Shown here: positions 1 through 11,318 of the stretch, piece after piece
How the letters are laid out: every line of letters begins with the position of its first letter
Numbering within the stretch: the stretch's first letter is position 1
Origin: Amyloporia xantha
Lineage: Eukaryota; Basidiomycota; Agaricomycetes; Polyporales; Adustoporiaceae
Direction: 5' to 3'
DNA length: 64,000 nt
Assembly (NCBI GenBank): GCA_036971615.1
Contig: JAYKKR010000002.1
Coordinates: 1,054,001-1,118,000, forward strand
The notes under the pieces: model-generated
What the model saw: only the letters and a program-made list of their open reading frames with translations
The model's database searches: none
Told to the model about the DNA's origin: nothing
Position numbers and translations under genes: made by a program

Positions 1-137
1 AAAAGAAGAAGGGAAAGGCCAAAGTTGCCAAACCCACCGCAACTGATGACAGTAGTAGTATGGATGAGGACAGCTCGTCGGAAGGGGAGGTGTTCAAATT
101 TGGCAACACAACAACACACCAACTTATGTATACCTGG
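1..137 (+). pseudogene. Partial exon of a Lys/Ser/acidic-rich protein, cut by a foldback element
   Basis: One frame stays open from the window edge to the foldback element. It encodes a basic stretch (KKKGKAKVAK) followed by an acidic serine stretch (SSSMDEDSSSEGE), which is typical of a disordered nuclear protein. The frame closes four codons into the element at 138, so the exon is interrupted there. Gene continuation is probably on the far side of the element (after 3,002), where another acidic stretch (DDDDMDSANG) and the proline-rich gene at 3,223-5,064 lie. That link is an inference from composition and position only. Confidence 0.35.
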
Positions 138-479
138 TGCACCAAATAGCGGATAAGCCCCCAGACCCGTTATGCACCAGGCAGGCTATCTGCCTGCACC
201 CTGGTGCATCATTTGCAGGGCCTTTGCCGGGCCCTCCGGGGCCTCCTAGCTCTCGCTGTAGGGCCACCCCGGCATCACGGCATCTTCCCTAATGTGGCAG
301 GTATCTGTTCCGTAAGCCCTGGGCTATTTATCATATAACAGAATGGGTATTTCAGGGGTTTTAGGCTCACATAAATCATACAAAATTCAATAAAATGTAT
401 TTTATTATTCCAGTACCTACAAACTACACAGGAATAGAAATCTATATAGATTGGGCATATGATCACCCTTCAATGTGGG

Positions 480-980
480 CTGATCGGCAGCGCCAAGGTG
501 CAGCGCAGGGGCATACAAGCACGGGCGCAAGCGCAGGGTGTACGAGCGTCGGGGCAGGGGCAGATGAACATCCGCGCAGGGTGGACAAGCACAGGCGCAG
601 GGTGTATGAGCATCGGGGCAAGGGCGGACGAGCGTCGGGGCAGGGCGGATGAGCGTCCACGCAGGGTGTACGAGCACAGGCGCAGGGTGTACGAGCGTCC
701 GCGCAGGCGGACGAGCGCCGGTGCAGGGACGGATGAGCGTCGGGGCAGGGGCGGATGAGCGTCGGGTCAGGGGCGGACGAGCGTCGGGGCAGGGCGGATG
801 AGCGTCTGCGCAGGGTGCACGAGCACAGGCGCAGGGTGTACGAGCGTCCGCGCAGGGGCGGATGAGCGTCGGGGCAGGGGCGGATGAGTGTCCGCGCAGG
901 GGCGGACGGGCGTTGGGGCAGGGCGGATGAGCATCCACGCAGGGGCAGATGAGCGTCTGCGCAGGGTGTACGAGTCGGGG
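480..980. repeat. G-rich minisatellite, left arm of the foldback
   Basis: Degenerate tandem repeats are built on words such as GAGCGTCGGGGCAGGG and GCGCAGGGTGTACGAGC, with units of about 20-40 bp in higher-order combinations. The same motif appears in reverse complement in the right arm at 2,080-2,610. All six frames are open for long distances because the units are free of stop codons. Confidence 0.8.
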
Positions 981-1149
981 AGCGAGCGTCGAGGAACCGG
1001 GCGCCGTCGACAGCCTGCAAGGTCGAGCATCACAGGCTCGGGCATGCTGGCTCTGTTGTCAGTCAGGCACTGGGAAGTAACAAGTCAGTATGTAGAGCCT
1101 GAAGAACACAGGAAAGAACTCACTGTTTTGACGCTGCTCGCAGGCAGCA

Positions 1150-1203
1150 GCGGGACGACGACGACAACGTCATTGTCGTTGTCGTCGTTGTCGTTGTCGT
1201 CGA
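1150..1203. repeat. GTC/GTT-type microsatellite
   Basis: A run of GAC/GTC and GTT triplets lies inside the left foldback arm. The corresponding place in the right arm (about 1,890-1,925) has a diverged, non-repetitive version, so the microsatellite expanded after the palindrome formed. Confidence 0.6.
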
Positions 1204-2079
1204 GCAGACAGCAAGGGTGACGCATCACCTTTGGCCGTCCGGGAAATGCCGGCGTGCCCAAATAGGAAGGCGTCTTAGTGTCTTACATTCGTCTTAAAGT
1301 AGCTGAGGCACTCAATAGTGCCTCAATCTCCATAATAATTCATATTTGAGAGCTTCAGTAGTACGAAAATAGACTCACCAAATATGAGGGATGCCCGATG
1401 AAAAGCGTGAGTTGAGGAAGAGTCCCGAGTCGGCCGAGGCCTGGCGCAGCCAATCAGGTGACACGCTCAGCCTGGCGCGACTCGATACTGGAAATGTTCG
1501 CCAGCCTGCCTACACGGCCGTTTCAAGCATCAGGGTTGCAACCGTTCCCCTATTCACGCAAAACCTGAATAAAATTCATCTTTATATACTCTATAGTACA
1601 GGGCATCTATTATTTAACTACTGTATAGCTTAGTGTCTATGGTATTCATCAAAATATTCCGATTTTTGGCCATTCTGGACCCCAAATGGGTATGTTTTCT
1701 TTATATATCTCTGGAGAAGTAAGGGAGGGTCTAGTTCATACATTATGAGTACTTTATAAAGCTTACATGCCAAATATATTTGCTCTGAACGGTCGTATAC
1801 GCTGAGCACTGCGAGCAGAGCTTCAGCCACCCACCCAAATTGGGTATCCGGCATTTCCCGCAGTGCGCGCCAACCGTGACGCGTCAGCGTTGATCGTCTC
1901 CTCGACGTCGTCCTTGACGCCAATGATGTCCCGCTGCTGCCTGTGAGCAGCGTGAAAAGGTAAGCATTTCTGTTTGGTTGTATTCCTGCATCGCTAACCT
2001 ATGCACCAGGAGCTCCTGTGCTGCTGCACGCCTGCTAGCCAGCCCTGCGGACACCCTGCCCAGTACCAACGTCGCTGTG

Positions 2080-2610
2080 CAGCCCCGCTGCTTGTACGCC
2101 CCGCCCCTCCACTCGTGCGCCCCGCCGCTGCACTGCTTGTACGCCCCGCCGCTGCGCCGCTCATACCACCCGCCGCTGCACCGCTCGTACCACCCGCCGC
2201 TCGTACCACCCGCCGCTCATGTGCCCCGCCCCTCATGCGCCCTGCCGCTCGTACGCCCCGCCGCTCGTCTGCCCCGCCCGTTACTCGTCTGTCTCCACCC
2301 CGCTGCTCGTACGACCGCGCCCCGTTGCTGGTCTGTCCCACCCGTTGCTCGTTTGTCCCCGCGCCATCGCTCGTACGACCACGCCCCGTTACTCGTCTGC
2401 CCCACCTGTCGCTCATCTGTCCCTGCCCCGTCGCTCGTACGACCCCGCCCTGTCGCTCATACGACCCCGCCCCGCCACTCGTCTATCCCCGCCCCGGTAC
2501 TCGTTTGTTCTCACTCGTACGACCGCACCCTGCTGCTCGTACGACCCAGTCCCGTCGCTCGTCTGCCCCCCGCCCTGCTGCTCGTACGTTCCCGTCAGCC
2601 GCTCATACGG
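2080..2610. repeat. C-rich minisatellite, right arm of the foldback
   Basis: Repeats such as CGCTCGTACGACCCCGCCC and CCGCTCGTACCACCCGC are the reverse-complement family of the left-arm minisatellite, with different unit order and copy number. Both arms have therefore expanded or shuffled separately since the palindrome arose. Confidence 0.8.
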
Positions 2611-3222
2611 CTGCGCGCGAGTTTGTGCATGTCCACCCCTCTGTTTTTCCCTCCTTTACAAGCTCACCACAGCTACCTACCATCTGTAGCTGTAATAATA
2701 CTGTAGCTAGTGAAATAAAAGTAATTTTTGCTGAATATTTGTATATTCCATTGGTACTACATGAGGATGTGTGCCCAAAATGGCAATTCCTACCATATAA
2801 GAAATATATTGAATATCCCAGGACTCACGGAATCGATACCTGCTAGATTAGGAAATGTGCCGTGATGCCGGGAGGGGCCTACGGCGAAGGCTAGGAGGCC
2901 CCGGAGGGTCCGGCGAAGCCCCTGGAAATGATGCACCAGGATGCAGGCAGATAGCCTGCCTGGTGCATAACGGGTCTGGGGGCTTATCCGCTAGTTGGTG
3001 CATCAACAGTACATAAGCAGCTGAACAACAGATGACGATGACATGGACAGTGCCAATGGCGCTGCGCCGAGTTGGGCATTGCGATCGCGCACACAGCATT
3101 AGGAATGGCTGTGGATGGCGGCGCCATCCACGGATTTTTGCCTCATCGTGGATGAGCTACCATGCCTCATGGTAATGCCCACATTTACCAATCGAATCTG
3201 TCACTAACCGGTGTGACAATAG

Positions 3223-5064
3223 AGAGGACTGGAGGAAACAAGGCATTCACCAGACGGTTTCAGCTGGGGCTCCTGGGATTACTTGCACAAGCATCTGTCC
3301 TTTATGGTTCATGGGAAAGCAGACGGCATCAACCCTGCGTTAGAATGGCTTGACTCCAAACCCTATCTGAATAAGTCCGGAAAGCTTACGGACGATGTTG
3401 CCATCATTGAGCAAGTGCTCCTTGTCATCGCCATGATACACAGAGATCTTACAGCGGCACAATTTGCATTTGGAGATCCAGATGGACCGCCATTAGAAAT
3501 ACCCGACCATGTCGCGACAAGTCAGATCCCTTTTACAGTTATCGGGGAGCAGCTAGATCCACACATCACATGACTGCACTCCATGATCAAGCTCACCAAG
3601 CCTGTGGTAGCCACAGGAAGTCGTAAAGATACCAATCCAGTGACAACTGCTCATGCCCAAGTGGACAGCACGTGCAAACCCATTGGAGGACCGCCACTCC
3701 CGTTGCAAGCAAGGCCGCCAGTGGAAAACATTCCTGGTTCAAATGCAGACTCCAACCAGATACCGGAAACAAAGGTAACCCCACATAAACCTGTCCGAAA
3801 TCTCCCATCAGGACCGCCTCCCCCACTTCGCCCAAAGCCACCCCACTTACAAGGGCCACATGCTGTAGGACTGCGCCATACGCCACAGGCACCTGCAGCA
3901 TTGGCACGACGGCCGCCACCACCAAGAACACCGCCCCAGCCAGGCCCATCCCGCAATGTCTATGCCTACGGTCCAGCAGCGCCAGATAGTTCGGACGGCC
4001 CAGATTTACTGTACAGCTCACTGATCCCTGACAGCTTCCCAGGTGGCAAGCACCGTCTTCCCCACATTCCCCTCTTCAAGAAGCCACTGCACACAAACCA
4101 TCTCAAATCATCCAAGGAGAACATTCCTTCCAGGATTCTTGCACCATCGGCCAGACACCCGGTGATGGTCCCACAGCCGCCATCGCCATCTCCACCGTGC
4201 GCGCCATCCTTAGATGGCGATTCATTACCTGATTGCTCACACATTCGGAGGTCACAAACACCAATCGGGAGACAAGTGATGGATTTCTCATCCTTGCCCA
4301 ACAAACAGGACGTTTATCAGTTACATCCTTCATCATCGCCATCTCATGTCCAAGTCGGTGATGGTGAACCCGCGGATGGTGAGGTAGATCGCGGTCCCTC
4401 TCCAGCCTTAGCCCCACCACGGCGTGTCACGTGCAACACCGCTCGCAAGGCACAGGAGGTTCACATCAATGCCCCACCCTTGGTTTCCTCAATCACGAAC
4501 ACTCTCAATGCTACGAAAGTTGGCACACACACAAGGCAGAAGACCAAAGCCAGGCAGGAGGCCTTGAATCAGAAGTGGGGCCATCAACCTAGTGAGGATG
4601 AGCCATCCCCCAAACATCATGGAAAACGGAGGAAAGTGGGTCGTCACGCGAAGGGACAGGATGTGAGCGATGATGAAAGGCATTCCAGCAGTCAAGATGA
4701 CGTCGAGAGCAGTCCCAAAGGTCAGGGAAAGCGAAGGAAGGGTGCCCTTCCAGCAAGATTCATGAATGATAGCGATCATGAGGATGGCACCCAGAGGAGT
4801 CCCAAAGCTCATCGCAAGGCAGGGAAAGAGAGCCACAAAGGGCGAGCGATAGGTGAGAGTGATGATGAGGATGACGGACAGAGCAGTCCCAAAGGTCGTG
4901 GCAAGCGAGGAAAAGGGCGCCGCACAGCGAAAGTGGTCAATAACAGCGATGAGGATGGTGTCGAGGAGGAAGAGCCAGCTCCTGGACCTGCCACTCGTAA
5001 ATCTCCACGTAAGGTAGGCAAGGTACCTGCACGAAAGCCCGCCAAGCGTGGCCATCGCCGTTAG
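3223..5064 (+). pseudogene. Proline-rich, charged-repeat protein of unknown function with one in-frame TGA
   Basis: A frame opens after a likely splice acceptor (ACAATAG, ending at 3,222) and runs to 5,064, broken once by TGA at 3,571-3,573. The first part (to about 3,570) looks like a folded segment (HLSFMVHGKADG, LEWLDSKPYL). After the TGA come about 490 codons: a proline-rich segment, then about four repeats of roughly 38 residues combining SPKGxGKRxKG with SDDE clusters, ending in a basic tail (KPAKRGHRR). Composition suggests a disordered nuclear, DNA- or chromatin-associated protein. No domain was recognised. The TGA could be a real stop, making the downstream frame (Met at 3,583) separate, or a nonsense mutation. 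The interrupted exon at 1-137 may be the same gene. Confidence 0.5.
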
Positions 5065-5333
5065 GATATATCCCGTGTAGTTATGTCATTACAGAATGAG
5101 ATGGCACAGAGTAGTACTGCGCCGTGCAATCTTCATTGGCCAGAGTTAAGTTACAGATGCATGCGTATATTATTGGGAGACGTAATTGAAATACATGGCG
5201 ACGTAACACGAAGTAAGCAAGTATGAAGATGGCGAGATGGAACGGATGGCGCCATTATGGCGCCACCGAACCTCCTGCAGATGGTGCACCCGTGGCCGTG
5301 ATTACCGCTGTCTGCTCACTGTGATAGACTTGA

Positions 5334-6202
5334 TCAACATCCATCCCATGCGTCACCATCCCCGAGGGCCCCAGCATTCTCAATCCCTTCTCCGCCATCC
5401 ATGCTGGCGTCATGATGACCGCCCTCGCTTTCTCCTGCAGTTGCGCTTCCCCCCTCCAGCTCTCGAGTGCTCCACCGACTCGCATCTGGGTGTGCTATGA
5501 TCACCTTTGCCGTCCGCGCCCTGTTCGCCACCTGCTCATCCAACTCCAGATTCCGTGCTGAGGATTGAGCCTGGATCGCCAGCCTCTCCAACTCCGCTTG
5601 GTTGTGTCGGTGTACATCGCGCCGCATGGCCTCGAACTGCGACTTGAGCCCCACGAACCGCGCCTCACCCTGAGCGATCTGATCCACTATCGCCCGGGTC
5701 GTCTCACTGTCCGTCTGCCCCTGCTTGGCCATCCCATCCATGCGCACCGCCATCGACACCACCTTTGCCCGGAGGTCCTCCAGTGCCACATCATTCTTGA
5801 TGGCGACGAGCTCGTTCTGGAGTACGAGCACCGTCTTCTCCAGGTCCTCGATGCGCTCAGCGGTGTTGGCAGCTTCAAGCTGCTCGACCTTGTTCTCAGC
5901 GCCATCGACCCGCACAAGGAGTCCAGCGACCTGCCTCTCCGTGGTGTGGAGTCACGCGCTCATGTTCACCTGTTGCGTGGTGATGGCGGCGAGGGACTTT
6001 TCAAAGGTCTTGACGATGCCCCTGAACTGCACTTGCCACTTTTGCATGGTGGACGTGTTGGCCTCCAGCACCTTCTGCTGCTCTGCGAAGTAAATGTCGA
6101 GGGATGGCGTCCTGCTTGACTCGCCACCCTCATTGCTCGCTCCTACTTCCGCAGTTGGATCACATGCGAACCCTCGGAAATGCTGGTATGCTCCATGCTC
6201 AT
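5334..6202 (-). CDS. Last exons of the split host gene: C-terminal coiled-coil region
   Basis: Exon 6,202-5,970 begins at acceptor CTGCCAG and joins exon 5,930-5,334 across a 39-nt GT-AG intron. The product has heptad-like segments (KVEQLEAANTAERIEDLEK, LEDLRAKVVSMAVRMDG), indicating a long coiled coil, then a Gly/Glu-rich tail ending at the stop at 5,334. The preceding exon ends at 9,023 with donor GTAAGT. Joining 9,023 to 6,202 keeps the frame (…EGEVA-YEHGAYQHF…). The intron between them holds a 2.75-kb non-autonomous Helitron-like element. The upstream exons of the same gene are at 9,880-9,023 and 33,113-32,171. The function is unknown; coiled-coil dimerisation is an inference. Confidence 0.6.
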
Positions 6203-6699
6203 CTGGCAGCCACACATTAACTTGGTGGGAGCGGGCCAATAAATGGCAGGACGATTCCTGAGGATTTTGAAGTGCTGTCTTCCATTATTGCCCCACAAGG
6301 TTCAATAATATAAGATTTTCATTACAATTGGATCACTTGCCTCTGATTACTCTTCAGACACTGACTTTACAAACTTATAGAGACAATCTGATGGCTGTGA
6401 AAACTAATCCCAATAAGTGTAGCAATCTACTATATTAACTTTGCAAGCACATGGCAACAGTCATAGAAACAGACTGCAAAGATATTACAAAAATTGAAAC
6501 TGGATCTTGATACAGGTGTATGTCAGTGAATATTGAGAGTCTCAATACAAACATTACAACATTTCTAAGTGAGTTCTGTCTGATGGAGTGTAAAAGTGAT
6601 TTTGACCTTAACTCATTAGAAACTCTTGTAGTGTCATTAGAACATTTACGTACAAAATGAGCATTCTCTATCAAATGAGCCTACTATCTATTTTCGACA

Positions 6700-7950
6700 T
6701 TTTGTAATGACATTACAAACTCACTCTAATGAGAGTACAAAGTCATCCTAATGATTACATCAGCTTGCTCTTGACCACACAAACTTGCTTTTGAGATCAT
6801 ACATATTCACTCTAACTGCAATGCAAACCTGCTCAGGCTATAACAATGCTATTTATCAACCAAATCTTACAACAGCCATATCTCAGTAAGTATTGAGAAT
6901 TCCAATACAAACATTACAACTTTTCCTAATGAAGTAAGTAGGTTCTATCTGATGGAATATAAAAGTGATTTTCCACACTAACCACATACAAACCTTTCTA
7001 ATGACATTACAACATTTACTTATCAAGTCAATCTTGCCTTTCAAATGGGACCATTATGTATTTCACCTATTTTGTAATGACATTACAAATTTGCTCTAAT
7101 TGCCATTTGAAAGTCATATCAGACACCTTTGCATTCAAAGTCAGTGTAATGACCATACATATTTGCTCTAATGGCACTACAAACTCACTGGAATCACCAC
7201 ACAAACTCATCATACTAAGCATACAAACTTATCCTAATTATCATTCAAATGTATTGTATTGACCCTACAAAGTCACCATAAGTATCATACAAACCTACAC
7301 TAATCACCATTCAAACTGACTCTAATGATTATATAAAGTTACTCTAGTATCACTACAAGCTCACCCTAATCACCATAGAATCATATTGTATTGACTATAC
7401 AAGTCACTCTAATGATCATATAAACTCAATGTAATCACCATACAAACTTACTCTAATCACCATACAAACTTACTCTAATACCCATACAAAGTGATCATAA
7501 TGACCATACAAACTTACTCTAATAACCATACAAATCCATTCTAATCATCATACAAACTGACTCTAATTATCATAGAAAGTCATTCTAATCTCCATACAAA
7601 CTTGCTCTAATCACTATACAAACTCACTCTAATCCACATACAAAGTTGCTCTAATGACCCTACAAACTATGTCTAATTATCATACAAAGTCACTCCAATC
7701 ACCATAGAAATGTATTGTACTGATACTACAAACTTGCTCTAATCACCATACAAATTCACTCTAACAATCATACAAACTCACTACAATTACCATACAAACC
7801 TAGTTCAATCAGCATACAATGTCGCACCAATCACCATTCAAGTCATTCTAGGGGTCATACAAACCTGCTCTAAATACAGCATAAAGCTCTCTAAGGTCCT
7901 TACAAACATGCTCCAATGATATCCATATAGCAGGCTTACAATGAAGTCTA
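6700..7950. repeat. Minisatellite of about 24 bp (CATACAAACTNACTCTAATCAC type)
   Basis: Dozens of degenerate copies of a 22-26 bp unit containing TACAAACT and CTCTAAT, AT-rich and without an open frame. The same array appears in reverse complement at about 39,480-40,440 in the opposite-oriented sister element. Confidence 0.75.
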
Positions 7951-8208
7951 TAAAGAACAGATAAAGCCGTGGTTACAGGCTTGCGCTTGGAGCGCATTTT
8001 TGGGCGCCTAAAAAGTGGCTGACACTCGGAAAGGCAATGATCATTGAATAGCAGATTTGTTATGGCCTCAAATCCTTAGGAACTTGAATGGGAGATAGAT
8101 ACACTATAGTCCAAGGTCTGTACCAACTTTCAGCCAATTTAATTAAGAATTGAAGCCACAGGAAAGTGCGCTTTTTTCCATTTCCGGCAATTCCCGTGGG
8201 CGTCTACG

Positions 8209-8248
8209 GCGCGTAGGGCGATCCACTGGAACGGATCGCCCTATGCGC
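8209..8248. repeat. Conserved hairpin module, copy 1
   Basis: GCGCGTAGGGCGATCC and GGATCGCCCTATGCGC pair as a 16-bp stem (one mismatch) around an 8-nt loop. Related hairpins with matching flanks are at 29,288-29,326, 38,415-38,454, 39,154-39,193 and 53,341-53,379. Confidence 0.8.
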
Positions 8249-9022
8249 ACTTAGAATTTTCGCACTTTGGGGTCATGTGACTGCTTTTTCTGCTCTTTGG
8301 AGGCTCATGCTGGGCTCATTCTGGGCTCATAAAAGGTGCAAAAATCACCTAAAATGAGGGAATGTCTCTCTCCTTCATTTGGAATCCCTATCTGACATTT
8401 TTCACATCTCACATACAGCCATATTTCCGCATTTGGGCAAGTGTATATGGGGTCTATATGCTATAGATAAATAGTAACAAATCTCAAAAAATAGGAGACA
8501 GCCTTTCGACAGCCATGGCTACCCCCTGATGTAAGCATTTCCTTATATGGAAATATTTGAATGTGGTCAATCCAACAGTATACACACTTCAAAGGCCAGT
8601 AGGCCGCTGATCTGTCACATGTCCAAGGATAAGCACACGTGATTAGGCACATGATCTAATCATGTGACATACCATACAAGGACATAGATAAGATATGGGC
8701 TGGATCTTATCTCATCAATGTTGGGGGTTGTTTGTACAAGTCGCGTCGTGCTGGCAGGTTTGTATTGAACTTTGTAATGGGTAACAAACTTTTGTATTGA
8801 GACTACAAGGGACCTTACAACAGCAGTAACAAAAGCCTGACCCTAACCCTAGGATCTTGGGTGCTTACAATACAAATTTTGTATTGAATTGTGTTCTCAC
8901 GCTTAGGGCGCAAAAGTTGGTGTCGCGACTTTTGCTCACCAGAGAAACGCTTCCTTCGTACCTCAGGAATCGTAACTTGGTCAGTTGGTCACAAGTTGCA
9001 ATCATCGCCAGGAGAAACTTAC

Positions 9023-9880
9023 ATGCTACCTCACCCTCTCTAGGAATAAGGGCTGTCTGGCCATCCTGCACGCTTCCATCCGCCGTTAGCGTCGCTGTGA
9101 CCTCACGCTCCTTGCCTTTCGAAGTCGTCAGAGGCGGCTTCCCCACCCAGGCACCTGACTTGCTCGTCGTCCGTGCCTTGCACATCATGCTGAGCCTCAC
9201 ATGGCTGTGCAGGGCATCGGCGATGGGATTGTCTTCCTCAGACCGCTGCGCCACTTCATCCCCCATTGCTGACACTACTTGCAGCTGCCCATCCACTTTG
9301 TCGTCATCTGTGGCATCCGCGTCCACAGCGCCATCATTCATCTCAACGTCCTTCGGTGCCTCCTTCTGCTCGTCCTCCTCATCCTCCTCATCCTCCTCAT
9401 CCTCCTCGTCCTCATCGTCCCCGTCCACCACCATCATGTCCTTCTTAACGACCGGCTTCACAGCGGCTCGGGGGCGCTTGCCTTTGACTGGGGCAGGTGG
9501 CGATGAAGGCGGGTCATCTGAGTCGCCATCTTGTACAATCCTCTTCTTGACGTCGTCCCAGATGGGTGGAGGGGGTTTGAGCCCATCCGCAATGCAGTTC
9601 TTCAGGACCTTTTGGTATTCGGCCGCGACCTTGCTGCCATTTGGCCCCTTCAGAGGATTGCCCTTCATGTTGCGCGGTGCCATCAAGCACCTCCTCTTCC
9701 TGTTCTGGCAGGTGGTGCACCGTCCCGTACTTGGCACAATCACGCACCTGGCATCGAACTGGATGCAGGTACCGCACGGCATGACCTTCGCTGGGATCAG
9801 TACTGCATGCATAGCGCGATGACTGGATGGCGCACTCACCGACTCATAATACTTCTCCGAGGGGTCCAACACCTTAACAA
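9023..9880 (-). CDS. Middle part of the split host gene: Zn2Cys6-like cluster and acidic linker
   Basis: Six cysteines are spaced C-x2-C-x6-C-x8-C-x2-C-x6-C (CGTCIQFDARC … CTTCQNRKRRC), matching the spacing of a fungal Zn2Cys6 binuclear cluster, although the basic residues are in the second half rather than the first. After it comes a low-complexity acidic run (EDEEDEEDEEDEE) and a Ser/Thr-rich linker. This suggests a nuclear DNA-binding protein, which is inferred. The open frame extends into the elements on both sides. At 9,880 the large Helitron-like element begins, and the reading frame rejoins the exon ending at 32,171 (…GEEDDEV + VKVLDPSEKYYES). A short intron (GTGAGT…ATGCAG, near 9,800-9,840) may lie before the cysteine cluster. 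The 3' splice donor is at 9,022. Confidence 0.6.
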
Positions 9881-10809
9881 CTTGGTGGGAGCGGGCCAAT
9901 AAATGGCAGGACGATTCCTGAGGATTTTGAAGTGCTGTCTTCTATTATAGCCTGACAAGGTTTAGTAATGTAAGATTTTCATTACAATTGGATGACTTGC
10001 CTCTGATTATTCTTCAGATATTGACTCTACAAACTTATAGAGACAATCTGATGGCTGTGAAAACTAATCCCAATAAGTGTAGCAATCTACTATATTAACT
10101 TTGCAAGCACATGGCAACAGTCATAGAAACAGACTGCAAAGATATTACAAAAATTGAAACTGGATCTTGATACAGGTGTATGTCAGTGAATATTGAGAGT
10201 CTCAATACAAACATTACAACATTTCTAAGTGAGTTCTGTCTGATGGAGTGTAAAAGTGATTTTGACCCTAACCCATTAGAAACTCTTGTAGTGTCATTAC
10301 AACATTTACTTACAAAGTGAACATTCTCTATCAAATGAGCCTACTATGTATTTTTCACATTTTGTAATGACATTACAAACTCACTCTAATGAGAGTATGA
10401 AGTCATCCTCATGATTACATCAGCTTGCTCTTGACCATACAAACCTGCTTTTGAGATCATACATATTCACTTTAACTGCAATGCAAACCTGCTCAGGCTA
10501 TAACAATGCTATTTATCAACCAAATCTTACAACAGCCATATCTCAGTAAGTATTGAGAATTCCAATACAAACATTACAACTTTTCCTAATGAAGTAAGTA
10601 GGTTCTATCTGATGGAATATAAAAGTGATTTTCCACACTAACCACATACAAACCTTTCTAATGTCATTACAACATTTACTTATCAAGTCAATCTTGCCTT
10701 TCAAATGGGACCATTATGTATTTCACCCATTTTGTAATGACATTACAAATTTGCTCTAATTAACATTTCAAAGCCATATCAGTCACCTTACTGGCCCGCT
10801 CCCACCAAG
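9881..10809. repeat. 3'-terminal region of the giant element, ending in a second inverted terminus
   Basis: 9,881 to about 10,790 matches the 3' region of the two non-autonomous elements (6,221 to about 7,130 and the mirror near 41,332). It then ends in TGGCCCGCTCCCACCAAG at 10,792-10,809, an inverted copy of the terminal 18 nt, followed by T. The segment could be mistaken for a 0.93-kb TIR element. Both outer ends are Helitron-type 3' termini facing opposite ways. No coding sequence seen. Confidence 0.65.
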
Positions 10810-10939
10810 TTTGAACGGTTGAGGCTGTAAGTCGCACTCCTTCACGATTTCCTCATTCATTCTGATTGCATACACTCCATTGATGTCTTCATTTTCATTT
10901 TCTGATCATGGTATGATCTTACTTACATTCAATGTTTAG

Positions 10940-11162
10940 TTGGCCACCAGGCGGCCAGCTGCCCTAAGACTGGCACACCTACATGGTAAGTGCTTCGCCT
11001 ACACCTACCATCCCATGTTTACATCCCAACATCTCATGTAGCTATAACTGTAAGTGAGTGAAAATTGTAAGATGCTGGGACTTACATTATTTCAATCAGG
11101 TTGCCTTGAGGGCCACATCTCCCACGATTGCAACCAAGAGGCCAAGGCAAAGACTTGGTACA
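10940..11162 (+). pseudogene. Remnant of a CNBP/Gis2-like zinc-knuckle gene
   Basis: Two short exon-like blocks on the plus strand encode VGHQAASCPKTGTPT (after acceptor TTTAG at 10,939, donor GTAAGT at 10,986) and LEGHISHDCNQEAKAKTW (from about 11,101). These match the second halves of CCHC knuckles (G-H-x4-C) as laid out in fungal CNBP/Gis2-type proteins. The leading C-x2-C pairs are missing or mutated, and the blocks do not join in one frame. This looks like a captured fragment of a host RNA/ssDNA-binding protein gene, now decayed. The remainder of 10,810-11,318 shows no other feature. Confidence 0.4.
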
Positions 11163-11318
11163 GGTGTCTTCTTTGAAGTCCTGGGTCCTGCCTTTCATCA
11201 GTCCTTCCCTCCTCTTTCATTGATATATACAGCACATTACTAATCAAAAGGTATATTATATACTCTCATCACACAGTATTCCAAATCAGATCTTTATGTA
11301 AATAGCCACAGAGCTGTG

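Larger units (their letters stand above)
138..3002. mobile_element. Foldback DNA element with long degenerate inverted arms
   Basis: The two ends are inverted copies: TGCACCAAATAGCGG at 138 matches the reverse complement of the sequence ending at 3,002. The match runs about 165 bp at high identity and then weaker for hundreds more. Inner blocks also pair around the same centre near 1,560: the minisatellites at 480-980 and 2,080-2,610, a block containing GCAGGCAGCAGCGGGAC at about 1,141 and about 1,930, and GGGAAATGCCGG at 1,241 with its complement near 1,852. The whole element is therefore one large imperfect palindrome. No transposase was recognised; the long open frames inside are by-products of the repeats. 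No clear target-site duplication was found. Confidence 0.8.
6221..8972 (-). mobile_element. Non-autonomous Helitron-like element in a host intron
   Basis: On the minus strand it begins CGATTCCTGAGG (8,972) and ends CCCGCTCCCACCAAG (6,221). The 5' flank ends in A and the 3' flank starts with T, so insertion is between A and T. It shares about 280 bp at its 5' end and about 900 bp at its 3' end with the 22-kb element at 9,881-32,170. It has no coding capacity: the middle is a 24-bp-type minisatellite plus a module with a strong hairpin at 8,209-8,248. It lies inside the intron between host exons 9,023 and 6,202. A larger relative in the opposite orientation is at 37,691-41,332. Confidence 0.75.

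Noticed and set aside
417..1020. Long overlapping open frames in the foldback arms (also 1,978-2,846)
   Set aside because: They occur in several frames on both strands and simply follow the minisatellite units; no start context, splice pattern or domain.
8832..8856. Telomere-like CCCTAACCC(T) words in the shared 5'-terminal module (also about 32,038 and about 37,815)
   Set aside because: Only about one and a half repeat units, identical in each element copy and always at the same distance from the element end; it is part of the transposon, not a telomere or internal telomere array.
6221..8972. TAA target-site duplication suggesting a PIF/Harbinger element
   Set aside because: TAA lies on both sides here, but the large element has CAA/TAA and the third element GCA/TAA; the constant feature is A before and T after, which fits Helitron insertion, and the element family encodes a Helitron Rep.
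9881..10809. A stand-alone 0.93-kb MITE with 18-bp TIRs
   Set aside because: Its left part is the 3' region shared by all family members, and the host reading frame is interrupted at 9,880 only by the whole 22-kb unit; a separate MITE would need flanking duplications, which are absent.
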